Source of the DNA: Pantoea rwandensis
GTDB taxonomy: Bacteria > Pseudomonadota > Gammaproteobacteria > Enterobacterales > Enterobacteriaceae
NCBI RefSeq assembly: GCF_002095475.1
Contig: NZ_MLFR01000041.1
Location: forward strand, 1 to 42,738
Direction of reading: 5' to 3'
Length of the DNA stretch: 42,738 nucleotides
Position numbers and translations under genes: made by a program. Shown one piece after another: positions 1-8,982 of this stretch. How positions within the stretch are numbered: the first letter of the stretch is position 1; each line of letters starts with the position of its first letter. The notes below the pieces were generated by a model. The model was not told where the DNA came from. It saw only the letters and a program-made list of their open reading frames with translations, and searched no databases.

Positions 1-4
1 ATTT

Positions 5-80
<76 letters not shown>

Positions 81-100
81 ATCATCGTTCTTATCAACCT

Positions 101-147
101 GCTGCCTTGCAGCAAACTGAAATACTTGATTTTGGTATCTTGCTACA
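101..147. repeat. Spacer repeat, copy A, between the two tRNA-Gly genes
   Basis: This spacer contains the core CTGCCTTGCAGCAAACTGAAA followed by a TACTTGATT block and a TTGCTAC end. Closely related copies occur at about 325-378 and 371-426. The similarity suggests that tRNA plus spacer once amplified as a unit. Confidence 0.6.
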
Positions 148-158
148 TCACTAAGATT

Positions 159-234
<76 letters not shown>

Positions 235-324
235 ATAATCTTCGTCTTTCACTTTGCCGCTGCGTTAGCTTCCTTCACTCACACAGGTCACTTACTGGAG
301 TAAGCTCTCTGTGATTCGTTCAGT

Positions 325-426
325 TGCTGCCTTGCTGCAAACCGAAATACTCGATTCTGGAACTTCGTCTTTCACTTTGCTGTCTTGCCGCAAACCGAAA
401 TACTTGATTCTAAATCTTCGTGCTAC
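325..426. repeat. Spacer repeats, copies B and C, in the tRNA-Gly leader
   Basis: Two further copies of the tRNA spacer sequence lie here in overlapping arrangement (about 325-378 and 371-426). Each has the core GCAAACCGAAATACT, and the block CTTCGTCTTTCACTTTG near 362-379 recurs at about 241-258. No tRNA gene lies between them. The stretch 235-468 contains no convincing gene and would be a leader of about 225 nt ahead of the first tRNA. Confidence 0.55.
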
Positions 427-468
427 TGCTTCGTACCGTCATAAATTCTTCACCGGTACGGGGTGCGC

Positions 469-496
469 ATTATACGAGAAATCCTTTCAGTCGCAA
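469..496 (-). promoter_or_regulatory. Promoter of the tRNA-Gly operon
   Basis: On the minus strand there is TTGCGA (496-491), a 16-bp spacer and a perfect TATAAT (474-469), followed at once by the GC-rich run GCGCACCCC. A near-consensus sigma-70 promoter with a GC-rich discriminator is typical of stable RNA genes under stringent control. It points at the tRNA-Gly pair. Confidence 0.75.
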
Positions 497-580
497 GAGT
501 CTGGAAGCAAAATTTTGCGCTTTCAGCGCGTTTGCTGCTTTAATCGTCAAACTGATGATTTCATGCGCACCCTTTGCGAC

Positions 581-1129
581 TTAAAGCTGCAGGAAGTGTT
601 CGCGGTAATAGGTCAGCTCAGCAACCGATTCGCGAATATCATCCAATGCCTGATGGCTACCCGATTTTTTGAAACCTGGCAGAATTTCCGGCTTCCAGCG
701 ACGCGCCAGTTCTTTCAGCGTGCTGACATCCAGATAACGGTAGTGGAAATAGGCTTCCAGCTCCGGCATATATTTGAACAAGAAGCGCCGATCCTGACCG
801 ATGCTGTTGCCGCAAATCGGCGAGGTATTCGCAGGTACCCACTGTTTCAGGAACTCAATGGTCGCCTGTTCCGCTTCACGATCGCCATACTGGCTCGCCT
901 TCACACGCTCCACCAGCCCGCTGTTCGTGTGGGTGCGCACGTTCCAGTCATCCATCAGCGCTAACTGCGCATCTGATTGATGCACCGCTAACACTGGCCC
1001 TTCCGCCAGGATGTTCAAGTTGGCATCCGTTACGATGGTAGCGATCTCAATAATGCGATCTTGTTCTGGGTCCAGCCCGGTCATTTCCAGGTCGATCCAA
1101 ATCAGATTATTTTCATTTCCAGCTGTCAT
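581..1129 (-). CDS. orn: Oligoribonuclease
   Basis: This encodes a 182-residue 3'-to-5' exoribonuclease of the DEDDh family, which degrades two- to five-nucleotide RNAs in the cytoplasm and in many bacteria also clears pGpG from c-di-GMP turnover. The first acidic pair is visible in IWIDLEMTG (Asp13, Glu15), and CGNSIGQDRRFL and HQALDDIRES carry the other conserved acidic and histidine positions. I chose the start giving MTAGNENN because it matches the known N-terminus; the open frame continues 37 codons upstream without support. It is divergent from rsgA with about 100 bp between, as in E. coli. The length fits E. coli Orn (181). Confidence 0.96.
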   Translation of the reverse strand: MTAGNENNLIWIDLEMTGLDPEQDRIIEIATIVTDANLNILAEGPVLAVHQSDAQLALMDDWNVRTHTNSGLVERVKASQYGDREAEQATIEFLKQWVPANTSPICGNSIGQDRRFLFKYMPELEAYFHYRYLDVSTLKELARRWKPEILPGFKKSGSHQALDDIRESVAELTYYREHFLQL

Positions 1130-1232
1130 GCGTTTTCCGCCCGTTGCCAAAGTCGTCATTACACTCAATTCAGGTGTATCATAGACGTTTTGCCCAGCGG
1201 GGCGAAGCCTGGCGAAAGCTGTGAGAGGATGC

Positions 1233-2279
1233 GTGAGCAAAAATAAACTGTCGAAGGGTCAACAACGTCGCGTAAGCGCGAACCATCAGCGTCGTCTGCA
1301 GCAACGGAGCGATAAGCCCGAACCGGATGACAGCCTGTTTGGAGAAGCGTCCGAAGGCGTGGTGATCAGTCGTTTCGGCATGCACGCAGATGTGGAAGAC
1401 GGCGCAGGCGAAGTCCATCGTTGCAATATTCGTCGCACCATCCGCTCGCTGGTCACTGGCGACCGCGTCGTGTGGCGTGCAGCCATTGGTGGCGGTAAAG
1501 GGATCGTGGAAGCGGTTCACGAACGCAAAACCGTACTGACGCGCCCGGATTTCTATGACGGCGTTAAACCCATTGCCGCGAATATCGATCAGATCAACAT
1601 CGTGTCAGCGATCCTGCCGGAGCTGTCACTCAACATCATTGATCGCTATCTGGTTGCCAGTGAAACTTTGGGCGTTGAACCTTTACTGGTGCTCAATAAA
1701 ATCGACCTTCTTGATGAAAAGGCCCGTGAGCTGGTTGATAAGCAGATGGATATCTATCGCCACATTGGCTATCGCGTGTTGATGGTTTCCAGCCACGCTA
1801 AAAATGGTCTGGCGGAACTGGAAGCGGCATTAACTGGACGCGTGAGCATTTTTGCTGGTCAATCCGGTGTGGGTAAATCCAGTTTGCTGAACAACCTGTT
1901 AGGGCTGGATGTGGCAGGCGATGAAATTCTGACGAACGATGTTTCTGATGTCTCTGGCCTGGGCCAGCACACGACCACCGCCTCCCGTTTGTACCATTTC
2001 CCGCACGGCGGTGACGTGATTGATTCCCCGGGCGTACGCGAATTTGGTTTGTGGCATCTGGAACCGGAACAAATCACGCGCGGATTTGTCGAATTTCGTG
2101 AGTTTCTCGGTACTTGCCGCTTCCGCGACTGCAAGCACGACACCGATCCCGGCTGCGCCCTGCGCGAGGCGGTGAACAATGGCGTCATTGCCAGGTCGCG
2201 TTTCGTTAACTACCACCGAATTCTGGAGAGTATGGCGCAGGTAAAAACGCGTAAAAACTTTCCTGATAACGACATTTAA
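1233..2279 (+). CDS. rsgA: Ribosome small subunit-dependent GTPase A
   Basis: This is a circularly permuted GTPase of 348 residues that acts late in 30S subunit maturation. An N-terminal basic tail and OB-fold region lead into the G4 motif NKID (155-158), then G1 GQSGVGKSS (209-217) and G3 DSPG (264-267). That permuted order is diagnostic. The C-terminal zinc motif has Cys295, Cys300, His302 and Cys308. I chose a GTG start at 1233: the protein then begins (M)SKNKLSKGQQRR as in E. coli, and a purine-rich GAGAGGA lies just upstream. The in-frame ATG at 1221 is less likely. It is followed 92 bp later by psd. Confidence 0.96.
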   Translation: MSKNKLSKGQQRRVSANHQRRLQQRSDKPEPDDSLFGEASEGVVISRFGMHADVEDGAGEVHRCNIRRTIRSLVTGDRVVWRAAIGGGKGIVEAVHERKTVLTRPDFYDGVKPIAANIDQINIVSAILPELSLNIIDRYLVASETLGVEPLLVLNKIDLLDEKARELVDKQMDIYRHIGYRVLMVSSHAKNGLAELEAALTGRVSIFAGQSGVGKSSLLNNLLGLDVAGDEILTNDVSDVSGLGQHTTTASRLYHFPHGGDVIDSPGVREFGLWHLEPEQITRGFVEFREFLGTCRFRDCKHDTDPGCALREAVNNGVIARSRFVNYHRILESMAQVKTRKNFPDNDI

Positions 2280-2371
2280 CGTGTACAACAGCACATTCGC
2301 CAACTGACCGGGGCGCTGCTACAATCCGCCCCCTTTTGTAAAACCAAGCGTAATTAAGCCAGGAGGCAACG

Positions 2372-3268
2372 GTGTTTGATCGTTTTAAACTCGGCCTGAA
2401 TCATATTCTGCCTAAGAAAGGGCTAACCGAACTCGCCGGCTGGGGCGCCAGTCGTCGTGGTGGCTGGCTGACCAAAGCGGTCATCGACATTTTCGTCTGG
2501 TACTACAAAGTAGATATGGCGGAAGCCAGCAAGCCGCACACTGGCAGCTACCGCACCTTCAACGACTTTTTCGTTCGTCCTTTAAAAGAGGGCGCGCGTC
2601 CTGTCGATCCAGACGCGACGTTACTGGCGCTGCCAGCCGATGGTGCGGTTAGCCAGTTAGGTCACATAGAAGGCGATCAAATCTTCCAGGCCAAAGGTCA
2701 CTATTACACGCTGCAAGCACTGCTGGCCGGTAACGATGATTTGGCTGAAAAGTTCATTGATGGTGAGTTTGTGACCACTTACCTCGCACCGCGCGATTAT
2801 CACCGTGTGCATATGCCGTGTAATGGCATTCTGCGTGAGATGATTTACGTGCCGGGCGATCTCTACTCGGTCAACCCGCTCACCGCACGCAACATACCGA
2901 ACCTGTTCGCACGTAACGAACGCGTGATCTGCGTATTCGATACCGATCATGGTCCGATGGTGCAGATTCTGGTGGGTGCAACCATTGTGGGCAGCATCGA
3001 AACCGTGTGGGCTGGCACTATTACGCCACCGCGTGAAGGTGTGATTAAGCGCTGGCGCTACCCTTCTGCCGAACATGATGGTGCGGTAGTGCTGTTAAAA
3101 GGCCAGGAAATGGGTCGCTTTAAACTGGGTTCTACGGTTATCAACCTGTTCGCGCCAGGCCGCGTCAAGTTGGCAGAAAGCCTTGAGGCTGAAAGCAAAA
3201 CCCGCCTTGGTCATCCGCTGGCCATCGCCCTGCCGCAGCCCGGCGAAAACGCCCCGCTCGCTGAATAA
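2372..3268 (+). CDS. psd: Phosphatidylserine decarboxylase proenzyme
   Basis: The product makes phosphatidylethanolamine from phosphatidylserine at the inner membrane. The proenzyme cleaves itself at the LGST motif (252-255), and Ser254 becomes the pyruvoyl cofactor. Asp90 and His147, the E. coli partners of Ser254 in self-cleavage, are both present at the same numbers. At 298 residues it is shorter than E. coli Psd (322); the difference is in the acidic C-terminal tail, after the catalytic part. The start is GTG with a strong AGGAGG about 6 bp upstream. mscM begins 15 bp after the stop, so the two are surely co-transcribed. Confidence 0.96.
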   Translation: MFDRFKLGLNHILPKKGLTELAGWGASRRGGWLTKAVIDIFVWYYKVDMAEASKPHTGSYRTFNDFFVRPLKEGARPVDPDATLLALPADGAVSQLGHIEGDQIFQAKGHYYTLQALLAGNDDLAEKFIDGEFVTTYLAPRDYHRVHMPCNGILREMIYVPGDLYSVNPLTARNIPNLFARNERVICVFDTDHGPMVQILVGATIVGSIETVWAGTITPPREGVIKRWRYPSAEHDGAVVLLKGQEMGRFKLGSTVINLFAPGRVKLAESLEAESKTRLGHPLAIALPQPGENAPLAE

Positions 3269-3282
3269 CCGGAACCTCTCCC

Positions 3283-6200
3283 GTGCGCGTTTTCCTCTCC
3301 CTACTGCTGAGCCTGGTGCTCAGCAGTTCTGTATTTGCCGCCACCGTTCCCCCCGCCAGTCAGCTTAAGCAGGAACTGGATACGGCAAAAGCGGCTAAAG
3401 CCTCTCCCACGCAAGCTGAACAGGTGCAGGCGATTGAAGCGGCGATCAATTTCCTTTCTGAGCGTGATGAATCGTTAGAGCGAGCCAAACAGTATCAGCA
3501 AGTAATCGACGATTTCCCTCGATTGGCGCGTGAGTTACGTCAGCAGATCGCTACGCTGACGGACAGTAGCAAAACGGTGCGCAATAACATGAGCAGCGCC
3601 GAGCTGGATCAGGAAATCCTGCAAATCAGTAGCCAGTTGCTGGAGGAAGGTCGTCAGGCGCAGCAAGAGCAGGATCGCGCCCGCGAAATCAGTGACTCGC
3701 TGTCACAGTTACCGCAGCAGCAAACCGATGCACGCCGTGCGATGACCGAAAGCGATCGTCGTGCCCAAGGTTTCTCAGCCTCCGCCACGCCGTTGGCCCA
3801 AGCGCAGATTTATGCGCGTCAGGCAGAAAATGCGGCTAACAAAGCGCGAGTGGATGAATTAGAGCTGGCACAACTGTCGGCAAATAACCGCCAGGAATTG
3901 GCGCGCATGCGTGCTGAGGTCCATCAGCGCAAAGCCACACAGCTTGATAACTATTTGCAAGACCTGCGCAATCAGCTTAATAACCAGCGCCAGCGTGAAG
4001 CCGAGCTGGCATTGGAACGCACGGAACAACTGGCAGAGAACAGTGGCGATCTGCCCGCCTCAATCAGCGATCAATTCCGTGTAAACCGTGAGTTATCGGC
4101 AGACCTGAATGCACAAGCCCAACGTATGGATTTGGTCGCTTCACAGCAACGACTGGCGACGAACCAGACGCTGCAAGTCCGCCAGGCACTCAGTACGCTG
4201 CGGGAGCAATCCCAGTGGCTTGGCGCATCGAATTTGTTAGGTGAGGCACTTCGTGCCCAAGTCGCACGGCTGCCAGACATGCCGAAGTCCCAGCAAATAG
4301 ACAGTGAAATGGGCCAGTTACGCGTCCAGCGCCTGCACTATGAAGATTTGCTGGAGCGCCAAAAGGACCTGCGTAAAGAGAAGCAGGATGACGGCACACC
4401 CTTCACCAGTGAGCAGATCCGCATCCTTGACGCGCAGTTGAAAACCCAGCGTGAGCTGCTCAACTCGCTCATTTCCGGCTGTGACACGTTGATATTGGAA
4501 ATAACCAAACTTAAGGTATCCAATACGCAGTTGCAGGATGCTTTGGGTGAAGTCAGAGAAGCCACGCACCGCTACCTGTTCTGGACTGCGGATGTTAGCG
4601 CCGTTGATCTGAAATATCCGATTGAGGTGGCACGAGATTTAACCCGCTTGCTGTCACTGGATACCATTGGGCAGCTCGGCAAAGCGCTGGCCATGATGTT
4701 TACCAGTAAAGAAACTGTGGTGCCTGTTATTTGCGCGGTGCTATTGGTCGGTTTCAGTATCAGCTCTCGCCGTCATTACAATGACTTTATGGCACGATCC
4801 GCCAGCCGCGTCGGCAAGGTCACGCAAGACCGCTTCAGCCTGACGCTGCGCACCGTGTTCTGGTCAATTCTGGTCGCCGTCCCCCTGCCTGTACTCTGGG
4901 CTGCGCTGGGCTTTGGGCTACAGCACGCCTGGCCTTATCCCTTTGCCGTGGCGATTGGTGATGGCATCACGGCTACCCTTCCGCTGCTGTGGGCCTTTAT
5001 GATCAGTGCAGCCTTTGCTCGCCACGATGGGCTGTTTGTGGTGCATTTCCGCTGGCCACAAGCACGCGTGGCACGTGCAATGCGCTACTACTCGCTTTCC
5101 GTTGGCTTTATTGTGCCACTGATTATGCTGCTGATTGCCTTCGCGAATCTAGACGATCCACAGTTCTCTGCCACACTCGGCCGCCTGTGCTTTATCCTGA
5201 TCTGTGGTGCCCTAAGCATTGTTACTGTCAGCCTGAAACGCGCCGGTATTCCGCTCTACCTTGATAAACAAGGTGACGGCGACAACTTTGTTAACCGCAT
5301 TCTGTGGAACCTGATGATAGCCATTCCGCTGGTGGCAGCGCTGGCTTCCTGCATCGGTTATCTGGCGACGGCGCAGGCCCTCCTGGCGCGTCTGGAAACC
5401 TCCGTGGGCATCTGGTTCTTCCTGTTGGTGATTTATCACATCATTCGCCGCTGGATGCTGATTCAACGCCGTCGTATCGCCTTTGATCGTGCTCGCCAAC
5501 GACGTGCCGATATGCTCGCCAACCGTGCGCGCAGCGAGGAAGAAAAAGAGCAACAGACCTCTTCTAACGCAGATACCATCGAGATTGATGAACCCAGCCT
5601 GGATTTGGATGAGATCAGCGCCCAGTCCCTGCGCCTGGTACGCTCGATCCTGACGCTGATTGCCTTGGTCTCCGTGATTGTGCTGTGGTCGGAAATTCAC
5701 TCGGCCTTTAGCTTCCTCGACAACATTCCGCTATGGGATGTCAGCACCACCATTCAAGGCGTGGAGAGCGTGCAGCCGATTACGCTGGGCTCGGTATTGA
5801 TTGCCATTCTGGTGTTTATCATTACTACCCAATTGGTGCGCAATATGCCCGCGCTACTGGAGCTGGCACTGTTGCAGCACCTCAGCCTGACGCCCGGCAC
5901 CGGTTACGCTATTACGACCTTAACCAAGTATGCGCTGATGCTGATCGGGGGGTTGATCGGATTTTCAATTATTGGCGTAGAGTGGGCGAAGCTGCAGTGG
6001 CTGGTTGCTGCCTTGGGTCTGGGACTGGGCTTCGGGATGCAGGAAATCTTCGCCAATTTTATCTCTGGTCTGATTATTCTGTTTGAGAAGCCGATTCGTA
6101 TTGGTGATACCGTGACGATTCGCGATTTGACGGGCAGCATTACGCGTATCAATACGCGCGCCACCACCATCACTGACTGGGACCGTAAAGAGATTATCGT

Positions 6201-6618
6201 GCCCAACAAGGCCTTCATCACCGAGCAGTTTGTTAACTGGTCGCTGTCAGATTCCGTCACGCGTGTGGTGCTCACCATCCCAGCTCCCGCCCATGTTAAC
6301 AGTGATGAAGTCACGAATATTCTCAAGCAGGCCGCCGATCGCTGCACCTACGTGTTGGATATGCCCGCACCAGACGTGTTTCTCGTGGATCTGCAACAGG
6401 GGATTCAACTCTTTGAGCTGCGTGTGCACGCCGCTGAGATGGGCCATCGCATGCCGCTCCGCCATGAGCTGCACCAGCTGATTCTGCGCGGTTTCGAGGA
6501 GCACGGTATAGAGATGCCGTTCCCACCGTTCCAGGTGCGCATGGAAACGCTAGGGCGCAAAACGCCCGCGACCAATGGGTCAACCTCTAGTCGGACCTTC
6601 AAGTCTGGTGGCTTATAA
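3283..6618 (+). CDS. mscM: Miniconductance mechanosensitive channel MscM
   Basis: This is a large inner-membrane channel of the MscS/MscK type that opens on membrane tension during hypo-osmotic shock. The 1111 residues (E. coli about 1107) start with a signal peptide (about 1-19, ending SSSVFA). A long Gln/Arg-rich coiled-coil periplasmic domain follows to about residue 450, then a series of membrane segments from about 476. The MscS core lies near residues 870-1070, with GLGFGMQEIFANF around 913-925. The start is GTG, 15 bp behind psd. In E. coli epmA follows; here a terminator and convergent mdh follow, so the downstream neighbourhood has changed. Confidence 0.95.
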   Translation: MRVFLSLLLSLVLSSSVFAATVPPASQLKQELDTAKAAKASPTQAEQVQAIEAAINFLSERDESLERAKQYQQVIDDFPRLARELRQQIATLTDSSKTVRNNMSSAELDQEILQISSQLLEEGRQAQQEQDRAREISDSLSQLPQQQTDARRAMTESDRRAQGFSASATPLAQAQIYARQAENAANKARVDELELAQLSANNRQELARMRAEVHQRKATQLDNYLQDLRNQLNNQRQREAELALERTEQLAENSGDLPASISDQFRVNRELSADLNAQAQRMDLVASQQRLATNQTLQVRQALSTLREQSQWLGASNLLGEALRAQVARLPDMPKSQQIDSEMGQLRVQRLHYEDLLERQKDLRKEKQDDGTPFTSEQIRILDAQLKTQRELLNSLISGCDTLILEITKLKVSNTQLQDALGEVREATHRYLFWTADVSAVDLKYPIEVARDLTRLLSLDTIGQLGKALAMMFTSKETVVPVICAVLLVGFSISSRRHYNDFMARSASRVGKVTQDRFSLTLRTVFWSILVAVPLPVLWAALGFGLQHAWPYPFAVAIGDGITATLPLLWAFMISAAFARHDGLFVVHFRWPQARVARAMRYYSLSVGFIVPLIMLLIAFANLDDPQFSATLGRLCFILICGALSIVTVSLKRAGIPLYLDKQGDGDNFVNRILWNLMIAIPLVAALASCIGYLATAQALLARLETSVGIWFFLLVIYHIIRRWMLIQRRRIAFDRARQRRADMLANRARSEEEKEQQTSSNADTIEIDEPSLDLDEISAQSLRLVRSILTLIALVSVIVLWSEIHSAFSFLDNIPLWDVSTTIQGVESVQPITLGSVLIAILVFIITTQLVRNMPALLELALLQHLSLTPGTGYAITTLTKYALMLIGGLIGFSIIGVEWAKLQWLVAALGLGLGFGMQEIFANFISGLIILFEKPIRIGDTVTIRDLTGSITRINTRATTITDWDRKEIIVPNKAFITEQFVNWSLSDSVTRVVLTIPAPAHVNSDEVTNILKQAADRCTYVLDMPAPDVFLVDLQQGIQLFELRVHAAEMGHRMPLRHELHQLILRGFEEHGIEMPFPPFQVRMETLGRKTPATNGSTSSRTFKSGGL

Positions 6619-6621
6619 ACG

Positions 6622-6651
6622 AAAACGCCCGGCAATCGCCGGGCGTGTTTT
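6622..6651. terminator. Bidirectional terminator between mscM and mdh
   Basis: A perfect 8-bp stem CGCCCGGC / GCCGGGCG with loop AATC lies at 6626-6645. It has AAAA on its left and a T-rich TGTTTT on its right, so it can end both the rightward psd-mscM transcript and the leftward mdh transcript. Confidence 0.9.
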
Positions 6652-6663
6652 ATCTACTGAGCG

Positions 6664-7599
6664 TTATTTGACGAACTCTTCACCCTGCACAATATCTTTC
6701 TTCAGTGTATCTAACATGCCGTTAAGGGCTTGCTGTTCGAATGCACTCAATGGCCCCAATGCACGGCGTTCCACAATGCCGTTTTTCCCCAGCAGCAGCG
6801 GCTGTGAGAAGAAGCGCGCATATTCGCCATCACCTTCTACATAGGCGCATTCCACGACATTCGCTTCGCCCTGAATGGCGCGAACCAAAGACAGACCAAA
6901 ACGCGCTGCAGCCTGTCCCATCGACAGCGTCGCGGAGCCGCCACCGGCTTTGGCTTCCACCACTTCGGTACCGGCGTTTTGAATACGTTTGGTGAGGTCA
7001 GCCACTTCCTGATCGCTGAAACTGATGCCTTTGACTTGGGAAAGCAGCGGCAGAATGGTGACGCCAGAATGACCGCCCACGACCGGCACTTCAATTTCGT
7101 TAGGCTTTTTACCTTTTAGCGCGGCAACGAAGGTATTGGCGCGAATGACATCCAGCGTTGAGATACCAAACAGCCGATTCTTATCGTAGACACCCGCTTT
7201 TTTCAGCACTTCAGCAGCAATCGCCACGGTGGTATTCACAGGATTCGTGATCACACCAATCAGGGCTTTCGGCGCGGTGCTCGCCACCTGCTCGATCAGG
7301 TTGCGTACAATCCCTGCATTAACGTTAAACAGGTCGGCGCGATCCATCCCAGGTTTACGTGCCACGCCAGCAGAAATCAGTACGATATCGGCGCCATGCA
7401 GCGCGGGAGTCGCATCTTCACCACTGAATCCTTCTACCTTCACATCCGTGGGAATATGGCTGAGATCCACCGCCACACCGGGTGTGACGGGCGCAATGTC
7501 ATAAAGTGAGAGAGCTGAACCTGCGGGTAATTGGGTCTTGAGCAGCAGTGCAAGCGCTTGGCCAATACCACCAGCGGCACCGAGAACGGCAACTTTCAT
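6664..7599 (-). CDS. mdh: Malate dehydrogenase (NAD)
   Basis: This TCA-cycle enzyme interconverts malate and oxaloacetate with NAD. The 311 residues (E. coli 312) show the Rossmann glycine motif GAAGGIGQ (8-14), the substrate arginines Arg81, Arg87 and Arg153, and the catalytic pair Asp150 and His177 (in GGHSGV). AAGGAG precedes the ATG. It is divergent from argR across 422 bp, the standard enterobacterial arrangement. An 11-bp palindrome CCTTATTAAGG overlaps its ribosome binding site. Confidence 0.97.
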   Translation of the reverse strand: MKVAVLGAAGGIGQALALLLKTQLPAGSALSLYDIAPVTPGVAVDLSHIPTDVKVEGFSGEDATPALHGADIVLISAGVARKPGMDRADLFNVNAGIVRNLIEQVASTAPKALIGVITNPVNTTVAIAAEVLKKAGVYDKNRLFGISTLDVIRANTFVAALKGKKPNEIEVPVVGGHSGVTILPLLSQVKGISFSDQEVADLTKRIQNAGTEVVEAKAGGGSATLSMGQAAARFGLSLVRAIQGEANVVECAYVEGDGEYARFFSQPLLLGKNGIVERRALGPLSAFEQQALNGMLDTLKKDIVQGEEFVK

Positions 7600-7936
7600 C
7601 CTGAACTCCTTATTAAGGTGGGGCAGAGATATGCCGAAAATCCATCAGGTTACGATTTTAATCAACTTCTCAGGCGATAGCGACACACCTGTCGCGCATT
7701 AACAAACGCCGCAATCGGCTCCCGAGACATCTCCACTTCAGAAGTCGCCTGAATGATACATTCGCAGCCAGAAGACAATGGACGGCAATGATCATCGATA
7801 ATGTTGTTACCACTTCAATACTATAACAACATTGCAACCTTCGCTTTGCGCGTTACCCCGCGATTTTGGTGCAGTGGGATTCTCTGATAACATGCCACTC
7901 CCGCAGCGTTATGTCGCGATTGACTCATCAAGTTTT
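7600..7936. other. mdh-argR intergenic region, mdh side
   Basis: There is no supportable gene here. The stretch must contain the leftward mdh promoter and upstream control sites, but I could not pick a single convincing -35/-10 pair. The argR-proximal end holds the ARG boxes, listed separately. Confidence 0.5.
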
Positions 7937-7974
7937 ATTGCATAAAAATTCATCTAAATGCATAATAATTTATC
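7937..7974 (+). promoter_or_regulatory. Tandem ARG boxes upstream of argR
   Basis: Two 18-bp ARG boxes sit at 7937-7954 (core TGCATAAAAATTCA) and 7957-7974 (core TGCATAATAATTTA), 2 bp apart. Both match the imperfect palindrome TGAATWWWWATTCA. A pair at nearly one box per two helical turns is the usual operator for the ArgR hexamer. The position, 48 bp ahead of the argR start, indicates autorepression. Confidence 0.85.
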
Positions 7975-8021
7975 TGCCGTAGGCCTGTTGCCTGCTGCAA
8001 CTCCTCTCTCATTGGTAGCTT

Positions 8022-8492
8022 ATGCGAAACCCATCAAAACAAGACGACCTGATTAAAGCGTTCAAAGCTTTATTAAAGGAAGAGAAATTCAGCTCGCAGG
8101 GCGAGATCGTGCAGGCACTGCAAGAAGACGGCTTCGAGAACATCAATCAGTCAAAAGTTTCTCGTATGCTGACCAAGTTCGGTGCAGTCCGCACTCGCAA
8201 CGCCAAAATGGAAATGGTGTATTGTCTGCCTGCTGAACTGGGGGTGCCGACCACCACCAGTCCACTGAAAAACTTGGTGCTGGATATCGATTACAATGAT
8301 GCCTTAGTGGTGATCCACACCAGCCCAGGTGCCGCACAGCTGATAGCACGCCTGCTGGACTCATTGGGTAAAGCAGAGGGCATCCTGGGTACTATCGCGG
8401 GTGATGATACGATCTTTATTACCCCCGCGCGTTCATTTACGGTGAAGCAGTTACACGACGCTGTGCTGGTTTTATTCGAACAAGAACTATAA
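8022..8492 (+). CDS. argR: Arginine repressor
   Basis: This is the hexameric, arginine-dependent repressor of arginine biosynthesis genes, also an accessory factor for Xer recombination at cer-type sites. The 156 residues equal the E. coli length. The N-terminal winged helix (about 1-70) has the recognition segment NINQSKVSRML. The C-terminal arginine-binding and oligomerization domain has HTSPGAAQ and GTIAGDDTIF. It is divergent from mdh and preceded by two ARG boxes, so autoregulation is expected. Confidence 0.97.
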   Translation: MRNPSKQDDLIKAFKALLKEEKFSSQGEIVQALQEDGFENINQSKVSRMLTKFGAVRTRNAKMEMVYCLPAELGVPTTTSPLKNLVLDIDYNDALVVIHTSPGAAQLIARLLDSLGKAEGILGTIAGDDTIFITPARSFTVKQLHDAVLVLFEQEL

Positions 8493-8503
8493 AACCCTGC
8501 TAT

Positions 8504-8528
8504 TTACCGGCAGATCACCTGCCGGTAA
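8504..8528 (+). terminator. Hairpin after argR
   Basis: A perfect 10-bp stem TTACCGGCAG / CTGCCGGTAA with loop ATCAC begins 12 bp after the argR stop. No T-run follows, so it may be a weak or Rho-assisted terminator or a 3'-end stabilizer. Confidence 0.55.
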
Positions 8529-8982
8529 CAGGCCTCTCAATTCGCAGTTCCCCGTCACGTTTGTTACAAACTCCTTTCTTAATAATAAGTTACCTATATA
8601 ACAGCCTGTTCTGCATCAGCTGTCATATTGGTACGACCTTTTCCCCTGCTTAACCATATGCGCTATTTTACACTGCTTTACATATCGTGATCAGCCGTTA
8701 TAGCTTCTAATGGCGTATCAGCCAGCGGGATCGACCATGATCTTTCGCACAAAAAGATAATTTGATGCAGATCATTGTTTTTACGAATAAATAACAGCCC
8801 ATGGTTAAGATCCAGGCGTTTTTTATAACTTCAGGTTCTAAAAATGTGTCATAAGGACAAAGAATAACAACCAAACATTATTAGCCAGATATTAATTTCA
8901 TGGGTGATTAGATCTATACTTCTTTTCGTGATGCGAATCACACGAAACAAAAAGATAAAAACAGAAGACGAGGAAAAAAACC
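8529..8982. other. Intergenic region upstream of the yhcN-like cluster
   Basis: About 450 bp of AT-rich sequence without a supportable gene. It holds an FNR-like site at 8762-8775 (TTGAT, 4 bp, ATCAT) and the likely yhcN promoter near 8892-8920. I see nothing else definite. Confidence 0.5.
8892..8947 (+). promoter_or_regulatory. Putative promoter and operator of the yhcN-like cluster
   Basis: A -10-like TATACT lies at 8915-8920, with a poor -35 region about 17 bp upstream. Straight after it comes an inverted repeat, TTTCGTG (8924-8930) and CACGAAA (8941-8947), spaced 10 bp. It would overlap the transcription start, a normal place for a repressor. The regulator is unknown. Confidence 0.4.

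Noticed and set aside
2338..2354. CpxR-box-like GTAAA-N7-GTAAT before psd
   Set aside because: The psd operon is stress-regulated in E. coli, but this site is only about 18 bp from the start codon, has a long spacer and an imperfect second half. Too weak to call.
7816..7838. TTGCAA and TATAGT on the minus strand as the mdh promoter
   Set aside because: The hexamers are only 6 bp apart, so they cannot form one promoter.
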